Positions 24,098 to 33,248 of a DNA stretch of 44,008 nt are shown piece by piece. The notes under the pieces were generated by a model, which did no database searches, was not told where the DNA came from, and worked only from the letters and a program-made list of their open reading frames with translations. The position numbers and the translations under genes were made by a program. The stretch comes from Pseudonocardia terrae (GTDB lineage Bacteria; Actinomycetota; Actinomycetes; Mycobacteriales; Pseudonocardiaceae). Positions within the stretch are counted from its first letter, which is position 1; each line of letters starts with the position of its first letter. The DNA is taken from the NCBI RefSeq assembly GCF_021343995.1, contig NZ_JAJTTE010000054.1, positions 1 through 44,008 of the forward strand, in the 5' to 3' direction.

Positions 24098-25286
24098 GAC
24101 CGCGAAGGACCGGGTCCCCGCCGGTCGCGTCCTGGCCCTCGGTGGGCTGTCGACCTTCGGCCCGCTCTCGCTCGACCTCTACCTCCCGGCGTTGCCCCAG
24201 CTCACCGGGGCACTGGGGACGACGGAGGCGCTCGGTCAGGCGTCCATGTCGCTCTGCATGATCGGGCTGGCGGGCGGGCAGCTGCTGGTCGGGCCGCTGA
24301 CGGACCGCACCGGCCGCCGGGTCCCGCTGCTGCTCGGCGTGGCGCTCTTCGCGATCTCCGCGGCACTGTGCGCAGTGGCCCCCACGATCGAGGTGCTGCT
24401 CGTCCTGCGGCTGCTCACCGGCCTTGCCGGCGCGACCGGGATCGTGATCGCGCGGGCGATGGTGCGCGACCTCTACTCCGGCGACGCGGCCGCGCGGGTG
24501 TTCTCGCTGCTGATGATCGTGAGCGGGGCCGCGCCCGTGCTGGCCCCGGTGATCGGCAGCCAGCTGATGCACCTCACCGACTGGCGGGGGCTGTTCCTCG
24601 CGCTCTCACTGATCGGCGCGGTCCTGTTCGGGGCGGCGCTGACCCAGCGCGAGACGCTGCCGCCCGAGCGCCGGCACACCGGCGGGTTCCGGCCGACCGG
24701 CCGCGCCGTCGTCACGGTCGCGCGGGACCGGACCTTCCTGGTGCCGACGCTCGTCCTCTCGCTGGTCTGCTGCGCGATGTTCACCTACATCGCCATGGGC
24801 AGCTACGTGCTGCAGGAGGGCTACGGGCTGGGCGCGCAGGCCTACGGGATCGTGTTCGCCGTCAACGCCCTGGGCATCGTCGCGGCCGGACGCCTGTCGG
24901 CCGCCCTGGGTGCGGCACTCGGCCCGGTCCGGCTGCTCTGGACGGCGGTCGGGACGGCCGTCGTCGGCGGCGCGGCGCTGGCCGTCGGGGTGTTCGCGAC
25001 CGACTCGGTCTGGGCGGTGCTGCCGCCGCTGTTCCTGGTGGTGTCCAGCGTGGGGATCGTGCTGCCCAACGGCACCGCGCTCGCCCTGGCCGGGCAGGGC
25101 GCCGTCGCCGGTTCGGCGTCCGCGCTGCTCGGGTTGTCCCAGTTCGCGTTCGGTGCGCTCGTCCCGCCCCTCGTCTCCACCGGTGGTGCCACGGCACCCG
25201 CCATGGCGGTGACCATCCTCGCCGTCGCGGTGGCGGGTGGGGTCGCGGCGCTGTTCCTCCCGCGCCGCGAGCCCTCGCGCTCCTAG
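24090..25286 (+). CDS. MFS drug-resistance transporter (Bcr/CflA family)
   Basis: A 398-residue twelve-helix transporter. FGPLSLDLYLPALPQL at the first helix and the loop 2-3 motif GPLTDRTGRRVPLLLG are hallmarks of the Bcr/CflA drug:H+ antiporters. RLLTGLAGATGIVIARAMVRDL is the typical fourth and fifth helix region. The TTG at 24090 was chosen because no ATG or GTG lies before the first helix; it overlaps the upstream stop by 8 bp. The gene ends at a small hairpin shared with the convergent neighbour. The substrate is unknown. Confidence 0.9.
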   Translation: MAETAKDRVPAGRVLALGGLSTFGPLSLDLYLPALPQLTGALGTTEALGQASMSLCMIGLAGGQLLVGPLTDRTGRRVPLLLGVALFAISAALCAVAPTIEVLLVLRLLTGLAGATGIVIARAMVRDLYSGDAAARVFSLLMIVSGAAPVLAPVIGSQLMHLTDWRGLFLALSLIGAVLFGAALTQRETLPPERRHTGGFRPTGRAVVTVARDRTFLVPTLVLSLVCCAMFTYIAMGSYVLQEGYGLGAQAYGIVFAVNALGIVAAGRLSAALGAALGPVRLLWTAVGTAVVGGAALAVGVFATDSVWAVLPPLFLVVSSVGIVLPNGTALALAGQGAVAGSASALLGLSQFAFGALVPPLVSTGGATAPAMAVTILAVAVAGGVAALFLPRREPSRS

Positions 25287-25295
25287 GGAGCGTCC

Positions 25296-25317
25296 GCCGG
25301 TCGATCCACCAACCGGC
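25296..25317. terminator. Small bidirectional hairpin
   Basis: GCCGGT at 25296-25301 pairs with ACCGGC at 25312-25317 around a 10-nt loop, between the convergent MFS gene and the hypothetical gene. It is weak, with no U-tract. Confidence 0.35.
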
Positions 25318-25931
25318 TAGCCGACGGGCGACTCGGACAGGTGCACCAGCGGCAGCTCGGCGAGCTGGGCCGCGGTCATCTGCCGCGCGTTCTCCAGTAC
25401 CCGCGCCTGGACCTCCTGCATCCGGCCGTCGACCAGCCCGGACAGGCCGTAGGAGATCCGGCCGAGCAGCCGGACCGTCGTGTCGTCGACCGGGGGCCGC
25501 GGCGCGGAGACGACGGCGACGCCCGTCGGGTGCCCGTCGTTGGCCTGCGCGATACCGATCGTGAACGCCTCGCGCGGGTTGACGTGCCGCGAGGCGTAGT
25601 GGTCGCGCAGCGTCGGGAACGTCTTGTGGAACTTGACGACCTCGTCGTCGAGTTCGAGGGACTCGACGTCGGCGTCGGTGAGGATCTTGGTCCGGCCGGA
25701 GAAGCAGCGCACGTACCCGACCAGCGCGCCGGTCCACAGCGCCTCGACCAGCACCGCGTCGGGCCGCGGCACCGCGAGCGCCGCGACCAGGTGCTCGCAG
25801 CAGCGCAGCACGTACTGCAGGTCCTCGAACACCGCGGAGAGCTGCGCCAGCTCGCCGGACTCCGGCGTGTCGAGCCTGCGCACCGTGCTCGGTGCCTCCT
25901 GGGTCCCGCCGTCGGTCGCACCGTCGGTCAT
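25317..25931 (-). CDS. Conserved hypothetical protein
   Basis: A 204-residue soluble protein that I do not assign to a named family. It is largely helical: LAQLSAVFEDLQYVLRCCEH and LVEALWTGALVGYVRCFSGR, then an acidic segment LTDADVESLELDDEVVKFHK. The middle has HYASRHVNPREAFTIGIAQA, and the end LVDGRMQEVQARVLENARQM. It contains three cysteines in the first third, two adjacent. The ATG at 25931 has a GGGGAGG site. It lies convergent with the MFS gene and divergent from the SDR gene, so it is probably a single-gene transcript. Confidence 0.75.
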   Translation of the reverse strand: MTDGATDGGTQEAPSTVRRLDTPESGELAQLSAVFEDLQYVLRCCEHLVAALAVPRPDAVLVEALWTGALVGYVRCFSGRTKILTDADVESLELDDEVVKFHKTFPTLRDHYASRHVNPREAFTIGIAQANDGHPTGVAVVSAPRPPVDDTTVRLLGRISYGLSGLVDGRMQEVQARVLENARQMTAAQLAELPLVHLSESPVG

Positions 25932-26126
25932 GCCACGCCTCCCCGCCTCGTCGCGTCTGGCGCACGCTAATGCCGTCCGGGACCAGGATGGATCTCGATA
26001 TGAGACGCCGGCCACTCCGGCAGAGGCCCCGATGTGGTCGACAGCACGCCGTCGGCACAGCAGAGTGGGAGAAGAATGCACGTGCATCACGGCGGCACCG
26101 AGGCCGCCGTGCGAGAGGAGACGTTG

Positions 26127-26900
26127 ATGGACATCACGGGAGCCTCGGCCGTCGTCACCGGCGGCGCGTCCGGTCTCGGGGAGGCGACCGCGCGGCTGCT
26201 GGCCCAGCGCGGGGCGAAGGTCGTCGTGCTCGACCTGAACGAGGACCGGGGCGAGAAGGTCGCCGCCGAGATCGGGGGCGTGTTCGCGAAGGCCGACGTC
26301 GCCGACGAGGCGCAGGTCAAGGCGGCCGTCGAGGCGGCCTCGGAGCTCGGCCCGCTGCGCATCCTGGTCAACAGCGCCGGCCTCGGCCGCGCGGCCCGGA
26401 TCATCGGCCGCGACCTGGAGCCGGTCCCGCTCGAGACCTTCGAGTTCGTGGTGCGGGTGAACCTGACCGGCACCTACAACTGCGCGCGGCTCGCGGCGTC
26501 GGCGATGGCGAAGACCGACCCGCTCGAGGACGGCACCTCGCGCGGCGCGATCCTCAACACCGCCTCCGCGGCGGCCTTCGACGGCCAGATCGGCCAGACG
26601 CCGTACTCGGCGTCGAAGGGCGGCGTGGTCGGCCTGACCCTGCCGATGGCCCGCGACCTGGCCCGGCACGGCATCCGCGTCAACACCATCGCCCCCGGCC
26701 TGATCGACACCCCGATCTACGGCGAGGGCGAGAAGGCGGAGGCCTTCAAGGCCGCGCTCGGCCAGAGCGTCGTCTACCCGAACCGGCTCGGGAAGGCCGA
26801 GGAGTACGCCTCCATGGCGGTCGAGGTGCTCACCAACGACTACATGAACGGCGAGACGATCCGGCTCGACGGCGCGATCCGGATGCCCCCGAAGTCCTGA
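26127..26900 (+). CDS. Short-chain dehydrogenase (3-hydroxyacyl-CoA dehydrogenase type 2-like)
   Basis: A 257-residue classical SDR. The cofactor-binding motif is VVTGGASGLGEATARLL, the NNAG-type motif is VNSAGLGRAARI, and the catalytic Ser and YSASKGG are present (NTASAAAFDGQIGQTPYSASK). The segment APGLIDTPIYGEGEK and a VYPNRLGKAEEYA stretch resemble the 17-beta-HSD10/type 2 3-hydroxyacyl-CoA dehydrogenases. LDLNEDRGEKVA after strand 2 indicates NAD preference (Asp). The ATG at 26127 has GAGAGGAG upstream. A role in fatty or branched-chain acid oxidation is inferred from the family only. Confidence 0.9.
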   Translation: MDITGASAVVTGGASGLGEATARLLAQRGAKVVVLDLNEDRGEKVAAEIGGVFAKADVADEAQVKAAVEAASELGPLRILVNSAGLGRAARIIGRDLEPVPLETFEFVVRVNLTGTYNCARLAASAMAKTDPLEDGTSRGAILNTASAAAFDGQIGQTPYSASKGGVVGLTLPMARDLARHGIRVNTIAPGLIDTPIYGEGEKAEAFKAALGQSVVYPNRLGKAEEYASMAVEVLTNDYMNGETIRLDGAIRMPPKS

Positions 26901-26912
26901 CGGTCCCGGCGG

Positions 26913-26947
26913 CTGCCGGTCCTGCCGATCAGGCGCAGGACCGGCAG
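26913..26947. terminator. 12-bp perfect hairpin between SDR and zur
   Basis: CTGCCGGTCCTG at 26913-26924 pairs exactly with 26936-26947 around an 11-nt loop. The zur stop codon (26929-26931) is in the loop and the right arm encodes its C-terminal residues. It can terminate transcription from both sides. Confidence 0.65.
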
Positions 26948-27330
26948 ACGCCGAAGATCTCCACGGTGTGCGAGATCTCGGTGAAGCCGTGCTCCTGGGC
27001 GACCCGCTGCGTCCACTCCTCGACGGCCGGCGCGTCGATCTCCTCCGCGGCGCCGCAGCGCCGGCAGACCAGGTGGTGGTGGTGCTCGTCGGACGCGCAC
27101 CGGCGGTAGACGGCCTCGCCGCCGGCGTTGCGGAGGACGTCGACCTCGCCGCCGTCGGCCATCGTCTGCAGGGTGCGGTACACGGTCGTCAGGCCGATGC
27201 CCTCGCCGCTGCGCCGCAGCTCCTCGTGGATCTCCTGGGCCGAGCGGAAGTCGGGGAGCCGGTCGAGCAGGGCGGAGACGGCGGCGCGCTGCTTCGTCGC
27301 CCGCAGCACCCTGGTGCCGCCTGTGGTCAT
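26929..27330 (-). CDS. zur: Zinc uptake regulator Zur (Fur family)
   Basis: A 133-residue Fur-family repressor. The winged helix contains FRSAQEIHEELRRSGEGIGLTTVYRTL-type sequence. The zinc-binding region has DEHHHHLVCRRCG, and the C-terminus has the second structural pair CRSC. Position identifies it as Zur (FurB, Rv2359) rather than iron-sensing Fur: it is co-transcribed with the SmtB-type repressor between uppS and glyS. Zn-loaded Zur represses zinc importers and zinc-free ribosomal protein paralogues. Its ATG overlaps the smtB stop by 4 bp. Confidence 0.93.
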   Translation of the reverse strand: MTTGGTRVLRATKQRAAVSALLDRLPDFRSAQEIHEELRRSGEGIGLTTVYRTLQTMADGGEVDVLRNAGGEAVYRRCASDEHHHHLVCRRCGAAEEIDAPAVEEWTQRVAQEHGFTEISHTVEIFGVCRSCA

Positions 27331-27698
27331 GCGTCCTCCTGAACGTGCGCCACCGCGTCGACGACGATGTGCGCGAGATGGTCGTCGACCAGCGAGTACA
27401 CCACCTCGCGTCCCCTGCGCTCGCCCTCCACCACCCCGGCGGACTTGAGCACGCGCAGGTGCTGACTGATCAGGGGCTGGGTGACGCCGAGGGCGTCGAC
27501 CAGGTCGTGCACGCAGCGCGGGGAGTCGAGCAGCTGCAGCACGATCGCGATCCGGACGGGTGCGGCGAGCGCGCGGAGCAGGTCGCCCGCGGCGGCGAGG
27601 GTGCGCGGCGGGTGGACGGGGGCGGGCCCGGCCGCCGGGCACAGCGTGCTCCCGTGCGCGGTGCTCGCATGGGTGGTGTCGGGCGGCGTGATCGACAT
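27327..27698 (-). CDS. smtB: Zinc-responsive ArsR/SmtB-family repressor
   Basis: A 123-residue ArsR-family protein closely resembling Rv2358. The winged helix covers LLRALAAPVRIAIVLQLLDS, CVHDLVDALGVTQPLISQHL and GREVVYSLVDDH. The alpha-5 zinc site is intact: Asp-x-His in VDDHLAH, then, 11 residues after that His, His-x-x-Glu in AHVQED, the spacing of SmtB D104/H106/H117/E120. It should leave DNA when zinc is bound, allowing zur expression. I chose the ATG at 27698, with GGGGAC upstream. An ATG at 27770 and a TTG at 27785 are in frame, but both fall in the predicted promoter and operator. Confidence 0.9.
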   Translation of the reverse strand: MSITPPDTTHASTAHGSTLCPAAGPAPVHPPRTLAAAGDLLRALAAPVRIAIVLQLLDSPRCVHDLVDALGVTQPLISQHLRVLKSAGVVEGERRGREVVYSLVDDHLAHIVVDAVAHVQEDA

Positions 27699-27769
27699 GA
27701 CCGTCCAGTCCCCGGGGGCGGCGGCCGCGCCCTCGGTCGCGTCGGAGCCTCGCCGGGCCGCACTGGCCA

Positions 27770-27784
27770 TGATAGGCGTTTTCA
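27770..27784 (-). promoter_or_regulatory. Candidate Zur box/SmtB operator and smtB-zur promoter
   Basis: TGAAAACGCCTATCA on the minus strand resembles the actinobacterial Zur-box pattern TGAAAA-N5-TTTCA/TATCA, with matching outer TGA...TCA ends. It overlaps a -10-like TATCAT (27769-27774). It lies upstream of smtB-zur and ends 10 bp from the -10 box of the divergent ABM gene, so one bound repressor could affect both. Confidence 0.45.
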
Positions 27785-27793
27785 ACTACGCGG

Positions 27794-27799
27794 TAGGGT
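27794..27799 (+). promoter_or_regulatory. -10 box for a leaderless ABM transcript
   Basis: TAGGGT ends 6 bases before the GTG at 27806; no ribosome-binding site fits between. Confidence 0.5.
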
Positions 27800-27805
27800 C
27801 CGCGG

Positions 27806-28132
27806 GTGCTGCTCGTGTGTCGCTTCGCCCCCGCCGATCCCGGGAGCTTCGCCGACCGGCTCGCGCACGCGCTGGAGCTGCTCACCGCGCAGGCCGGCTG
27901 CCTGGGCGGGGAGGCGGGCCGGGCCGCCGACGACCCGGCGCACTGGGTGCTCACCGTGCGGTTCACCGGGGTCGACGCCTACCGGCGGGCCCTGTCGCCC
28001 TTCCCGGTGCGCGAGCACGTCGTCCCGCTGCTGTCCGAGGCGCTGGCCGACTCCCCGGCCACGTACGAGACGCTGCTCGGGGCCACGGGCGGCGTCGTCG
28101 AGCGGCGGGCGTCGCTGCGGGCGGGGGACTAG
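27806..28132 (+). CDS. ABM-like (dimeric alpha-beta barrel) protein
   Basis: A 108-residue protein with the pattern of antibiotic biosynthesis monooxygenase domains: LLVCRFAPADPGSFADRLAHAL, then HWVLTVRFTGVDAYRRALSP. It appears leaderless. It lies between the smtB-zur promoter and glyS. Zinc control through the shared upstream region is possible but unproven. Confidence 0.7.
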   Translation: MLLVCRFAPADPGSFADRLAHALELLTAQAGCLGGEAGRAADDPAHWVLTVRFTGVDAYRRALSPFPVREHVVPLLSEALADSPATYETLLGATGGVVERRASLRAGD

Positions 28133-28155
28133 CCGAACCCGTTCGTGCCGGTCGA

Positions 28156-28161
28156 TACCCT
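28156..28161 (+). promoter_or_regulatory. Candidate -10 box for glyS
   Basis: TACCCT predicts a start near 28168 and a leader of about 52 nt containing a GGGAG site. The leader is too short for a T-box. Confidence 0.4.
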
Positions 28162-28219
28162 GGAGATTCCGCCCCCGCATCCGGCGGGGTCGCCCCAGAC
28201 CGTTCCCGGGAGATCCTCC

Positions 28220-29617
<1,398 letters not shown>

Positions 29618-29627
29618 CGCACTTCTT

Positions 29628-29688
29628 GATCGCCGCCTGCGACCGGGGACCGACGATTCTGACGGTTCTCCGGCCGCAGGCGATGATC
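29628..29688 (-). repeat. GATC-bracketed 61-bp palindrome, type B copy 2 (left of the nuclease gene)
   Basis: Begins GATCGCCGCCTGCGACCGG and ends GCAGGCGATGATC. On the minus strand it has the core GTCAGAATCGTCGGT. Compared with the reverse complement of the copy at 30622-30682, 55 of 62 positions (including the flanking A) agree. The stop codon of the DUF559 gene (29687-29689) uses its last two bases, as at the iclR gene. It lies between convergent genes and can act as a bidirectional terminator. Confidence 0.85.
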
Positions 29689-30553
29689 ATGCTGCGCGCT
29701 TGAGCGCGCTGCGGACCTGTGCCAGGACCCGGTCGGGTCGCTCGGTCAGATCCGCCCAGGTGAAGCGGAGCAGCGTCCAGCCCGCGCCCACCAGCGCGTT
29801 GCCCTTGCGGCGGTCGCTGACGAACCGGTCGCGATCGGTGTGCCACGCCCAGCCGTCGAACTCGATCGCCAGCCGGCGCTCGACGAACGCGAGGTCGATG
29901 GTCCACGGCCCGAAGGGATGGCCGAGCACCCAGCCGGCCACGCCGCCTTCCCGCAGGATCCCGAGCAGGAGGCGCTCCGCCTCCGAGTTCGCCCGGTCGG
30001 CCGCGGCCCGCAGCAACCGACCCGCGCGTGCCGAGCCGTGGGCACCCAGCATGCGGTTGTAGGCCGCGTGGACATCCGCGAAGGACGTGTACCGCTGGAG
30101 GGCACGATCGAGGAAGGCCGCCCCGTCCGGGAGTCGCGCCGCCGTCTCCAGCGCGGTCAGCGGGATCGCGGTCACCCACAGACCACGACGCCGGCAACGA
30201 TCGACAGAGCTGAGGTCGCGGCGACGGATGCGCACCCCGGGGCGTGCCGAGCGGTGCAGCCGGGCCGGGATCGTCGCGTCCACATCGCCGTCGAGCCGAT
30301 CGAGCATCCCGTGCCAGTAGGCGGCCGCCGGTCCGGAGACGACGGCGTCGTCGGCCAGCCACAGCGAGGCCGCACGGATGCGTCCGGCGGTGTCGAGGGC
30401 GTAGCCGCTCACCAGGTACACGCGTGGGTGCAGGCGCACCCAACGTCCGGCTGCGACACGGCGTTCGATCGTGCGGTCGGACAGGCCGCATGCCCGTGCC
30501 TGATCCAACGACAGCACGCCGTTCTGCCGGCGGAGCAGGGCGTCGAGATCCAC
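29687..30553 (-). CDS. DUF559 (Vsr-like endonuclease) protein with AbiEi-like N-terminal domain
   Basis: A 288-residue protein. Residues 1-50 form an AbiEi/type IV antitoxin-like winged helix (VLSLDQARACGLSDRTIERRV, GRWVRLHPRVYLVSG). The C-terminal 100 residues are a PD-(D/E)xK nuclease-like DUF559 domain: WTIDLAFVERRLAIEFDGWA supplies the Asp and the Glu-Phe-Asp, followed by HTDRDRFVSDRRKGNALVGA and a closing LLRFTW. The family is abundant and uncharacterised in actinobacteria. No cognate methyltransferase or toxin is adjacent. The gene is single and bracketed by two inverted 61-bp palindromes. Whether it acts in repair, restriction or repeat maintenance is unknown. Confidence 0.88.
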   Translation of the reverse strand: MDLDALLRRQNGVLSLDQARACGLSDRTIERRVAAGRWVRLHPRVYLVSGYALDTAGRIRAASLWLADDAVVSGPAAAYWHGMLDRLDGDVDATIPARLHRSARPGVRIRRRDLSSVDRCRRRGLWVTAIPLTALETAARLPDGAAFLDRALQRYTSFADVHAAYNRMLGAHGSARAGRLLRAAADRANSEAERLLLGILREGGVAGWVLGHPFGPWTIDLAFVERRLAIEFDGWAWHTDRDRFVSDRRKGNALVGAGWTLLRFTWADLTERPDRVLAQVRSALKRAA

Positions 30554-30621
30554 GCTCGCGAGGATGACCCGCCCGCGACGGCCCCCGAGCCTGTTCGGGC
30601 GTACCCGTCACTTCTGTGAAT

Positions 30622-30682
30622 GATCACCGCCTGCGACCGGAGAGCCGTCAGAATCGTCGGTTCGCGGTCGCAAGCGGTGATC
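30622..30682 (+). repeat. GATC-bracketed 61-bp palindrome, type B copy 3 (right of the nuclease gene)
   Basis: Begins GATCACCGCCTGCGACCGG, has the core GTCAGAATCGTCGGT and ends AAGCGGTGATC. It is inverted relative to the copy at 29628 and ends 7 bp from the 3' end of the next minus-strand gene, so it could be that gene's terminator. Confidence 0.85.
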
Positions 30683-30689
30683 TTGAGTG

Positions 30690-31676
30690 TCAGGCGGGGA
30701 GGAGGCGGTCGACGACGTCCTGCATCGTGACGATGCCGAGCAAGGTGTCGCCCTCCGTCACCAGCGCCAGCTGGCCCCGCTTCTCCCGCATGGTGGCCAG
30801 GGCCTGGTGGACGGGGGTGTCGGCCGGGAAGGTGAGGATGTCCCGGACGAGGTCGCGGGCGCGCACCGTTCCCGGCTTGCCCAGAGTGTCCCGGACGTGC
30901 ACGAAGCCGGTCACGCGGTCCCCGTCCCGCACCACGAGCCGCAGGTGCCCGCTCTCCCGGGAGACCTCGCGGATCCGCGCGACGGTGTCCGAGGGGGACA
31001 CGCCCGCGGGGTCGGGGTGCACCAGCGAGCGCACCGGCGCCCGGTCCAGTTCGAGGGTGGTGACGAGCTGGTCGCGCCGCTCCTCGTCGAGTGCGCCGGC
31101 CCGCGCGGAGTGGTCCACGAGCTGGCGCAGGTCGTCCGCGTTGCGGCCGGAGGCCATCTCGTCGACCGGCTCGACGCCCACGCGGTGCAGGCACCAGTTC
31201 GCCATCCCGTTGAGCGCCACCAGCACCGGCCGGGTGAGGAACATGAACGCCCGCATCGGCAGCGCCAGCAGGGTCGCCGACCGCTCGGGGTGCGCGATGG
31301 CCCAGGACTTCGGCGCCATCTCGCCCACGACGAGGTGCACGAACGTCACGACGACCAGTGACAGCACGAACGACACGACGCTCGCGGCGCCGGCCGGCAG
31401 CCCCCACCCGACGAACACGGGCTCGAGGGCGTGGTCGACGGCCGGCTTGGCGACCGCACCGAGACCGAGCGTGCACAGGGTGATGCCGAGCTGGGAACCG
31501 GCGAGCAGCAGCGAGATGTCCTTGGCGCTGCGGAGGGCGGCGCGGGCGGAGGCGCTGTGCCCGGCCTGTTCCTCCAGCCGGTACCGACGGGCCGCGACCA
31601 GCGCGAACTCGACGGCCACGAAGAAGGCCGACAGCGCCACCAGCGCGATCGACACGACGATCGACACGGCGGTCAT
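30690..31676 (-). CDS. DUF21/CBS-domain membrane protein without CorC domain
   Basis: A 328-residue paralogue of the upstream gene. The DUF21 membrane domain has four hydrophobic segments and the motifs EFALVAARRYRLEEQA, LLAGSQLGITLCTLGLG and VVGEMAPKSWAIAHPE. Two CBS domains end with LLGIVTMQDVVDRLL, where the protein stops. The C-terminal CorC/HlyC domain present in its neighbour is missing. Its ATG overlaps the neighbour's stop by 4 bp, so the two are co-translated and may form a heteromer. The family is linked to divalent cation transport; the substrate is not known. Confidence 0.92.
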   Translation of the reverse strand: MTAVSIVVSIALVALSAFFVAVEFALVAARRYRLEEQAGHSASARAALRSAKDISLLLAGSQLGITLCTLGLGAVAKPAVDHALEPVFVGWGLPAGAASVVSFVLSLVVVTFVHLVVGEMAPKSWAIAHPERSATLLALPMRAFMFLTRPVLVALNGMANWCLHRVGVEPVDEMASGRNADDLRQLVDHSARAGALDEERRDQLVTTLELDRAPVRSLVHPDPAGVSPSDTVARIREVSRESGHLRLVVRDGDRVTGFVHVRDTLGKPGTVRARDLVRDILTFPADTPVHQALATMREKRGQLALVTEGDTLLGIVTMQDVVDRLLPA

Positions 31677-33040
31677 CGCTCCACCTCCGCCGGAACCGCG
31701 GCCTCCAGGGCGTCCACGGCTTCCACCACCCGCACCCGGACCTGCTCCGGCACCCGCCGCGCGACCTCCAGGACCTCGATCCGCAGCTCGCGGGCGGGCT
31801 CCTCCGACTCGGCACCCCGCGGCAGCAGCACGGTGACGACGTCGCCGGGCTCGGGCAGCCGCTGCAGCTCGGCGATCACCAGGCCGCCGACGGTCTGGTA
31901 GTCGCCCGCGGGCAGGTCGGTGTCGATCAGCCGCTCGACCTCGTCGACGTGCAGGGTGCCGGGGACGACCCAGCCGTCCGGGGCGCCGACCGGGCGGTCG
32001 GCGAGCGCGGGGTCGTGCTCGTCGGTGATCTCGCCGACGAGCTCCTCGGCGATGTCCTCCAGCGTGATCACGCCGGCCAGGCCGCCGTACTCGTCGACCA
32101 CGGAGGCGAACTCGTCGCCCGCCTCGCGCAGCGCGGCCACGACCGCGGGCAGCGGCAGCGAGGCCGGCACCACGACGGCGGGGCGCATGACCTCCGCGAC
32201 CCGCAGGGCCGACGTGTCGCGCCCCTCGAGGGCGAGCAGGTCCCGCAGGCAGACGACGCCGACGACCTCCTCGCCGGTCTCGTCGAGCACCGGGTAGCGG
32301 GAGTGCCCCGCGGCCATCGCCTCGGCGAGCTCGGGCACGAGCAGGTCCGCCCGCACCGAGGTGACACGCGGCCGCGGGATCATCGCCGCCCGCGCGGGGC
32401 GGTCGGTGAAGTCGAGGACGCGGTCGAGCATCGTCGACAGGTCGGGACGCAGGTCACCGCTGTCGCGGGACTCGTCGATGATCGCCTCGAGGTCACGTGG
32501 GGTGGCCGCGTGCTCGACGTCGTGCACCGGCTCGATGCGCAGGGCCTTGAGCAGCAAATTCGAGGCGGCGTCGAAGACCCGCACGAGCCAGCCGAACGCA
32601 CCCAGGTACATCGTGGTGGGCAGCGCCAGCCGGCGGGCGACGGGCTCGGGGCGGGCGATCGCGAGGTTCTTCGGGAACAGCTCGCCGAAAACCATCTGCA
32701 CCACGGTCGAGAGCAGCAGCGCGAAGACCGTGCCGGCCGCGACGGCCCAGCCGGCGCCGCCGAGCAGCGTGCCGACGCCCTCGCCGATCAGCGGCTCGGC
32801 GACGTACCCGACCAGCAGGCCCGTGACGGTGATGCCCAGCTGCGCACCGGACAGCATGAACGAGGTGCGCCGGGTGACCGCGAGGGCGCGCTCGGCGCCC
32901 GTGTCGCCCTCGGCCGCGCGGGCCTTGAGCCGCGACCGGTCGACGGCCATGTATGCGAACTCCTGGGCGACGAAGAAGCCGGTCAGGGCCGTGATGCCCA
33001 CGACGACCAGCACACCGAGGAGGATGCCGAGGATCGTCAC
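31673..33040 (-). CDS. DUF21/CBS/CorC-domain membrane protein
   Basis: A 455-residue member of the CNNM/CorC-like family. The membrane domain includes TGFFVAQEFAYMAVDRSRL, MLSGAQLGITVTGLLVGY and VFGELFPKNLAIARPEPVA. The CBS pair contains MIPRPRVTSVRAD and VVDEYGGLAGVITLEDIAEELVG. The CorC domain includes DLPAGDYQTVGGLVI, and the last 40 residues are a charged extension. It is the first gene of a two-gene operon with the shorter paralogue. Together with the gene at 15171 the window has three members of this family. Confidence 0.93.
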   Translation of the reverse strand: MTILGILLGVLVVVGITALTGFFVAQEFAYMAVDRSRLKARAAEGDTGAERALAVTRRTSFMLSGAQLGITVTGLLVGYVAEPLIGEGVGTLLGGAGWAVAAGTVFALLLSTVVQMVFGELFPKNLAIARPEPVARRLALPTTMYLGAFGWLVRVFDAASNLLLKALRIEPVHDVEHAATPRDLEAIIDESRDSGDLRPDLSTMLDRVLDFTDRPARAAMIPRPRVTSVRADLLVPELAEAMAAGHSRYPVLDETGEEVVGVVCLRDLLALEGRDTSALRVAEVMRPAVVVPASLPLPAVVAALREAGDEFASVVDEYGGLAGVITLEDIAEELVGEITDEHDPALADRPVGAPDGWVVPGTLHVDEVERLIDTDLPAGDYQTVGGLVIAELQRLPEPGDVVTVLLPRGAESEEPARELRIEVLEVARRVPEQVRVRVVEAVDALEAAVPAEVER

Positions 33041-33235
33041 GCGATCGCCCCGGCGGGGGAGGGGCGTGTCCGTCCGCGCAGGACGGTGCCGGTACTACAG
33101 GAGGGGTCCATGGCTCCGGGACGAGTCGTGGGTGGAAAGTCCGTTTCCCGGACAACGACGACGGTGCCGTCCCGGTTCCCGGCGCGCCGCAGCAGCACCC
33201 GGTCGGGGCGGGGCCCGGTCGTCGGTCCCGATGGC

Positions 33236-33241
33236 TACCCT
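33236..33241 (+). promoter_or_regulatory. -10 box for a leaderless XdhC-like transcript
   Basis: TACCCT ends 7 bases before the GTG at 33249. An in-frame ATG at 33231 overlaps the box, which argues against that start. Confidence 0.5.
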
Positions 33242-33248
33242 GGCGCTC

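Noticed and set aside
29628..30682. An insertion sequence carrying the DUF559 gene
   Set aside because: No transposase, no target-site duplication at the element edges and the ends are internally palindromic rather than simple terminal repeats; kept as a repeat-associated gene instead.
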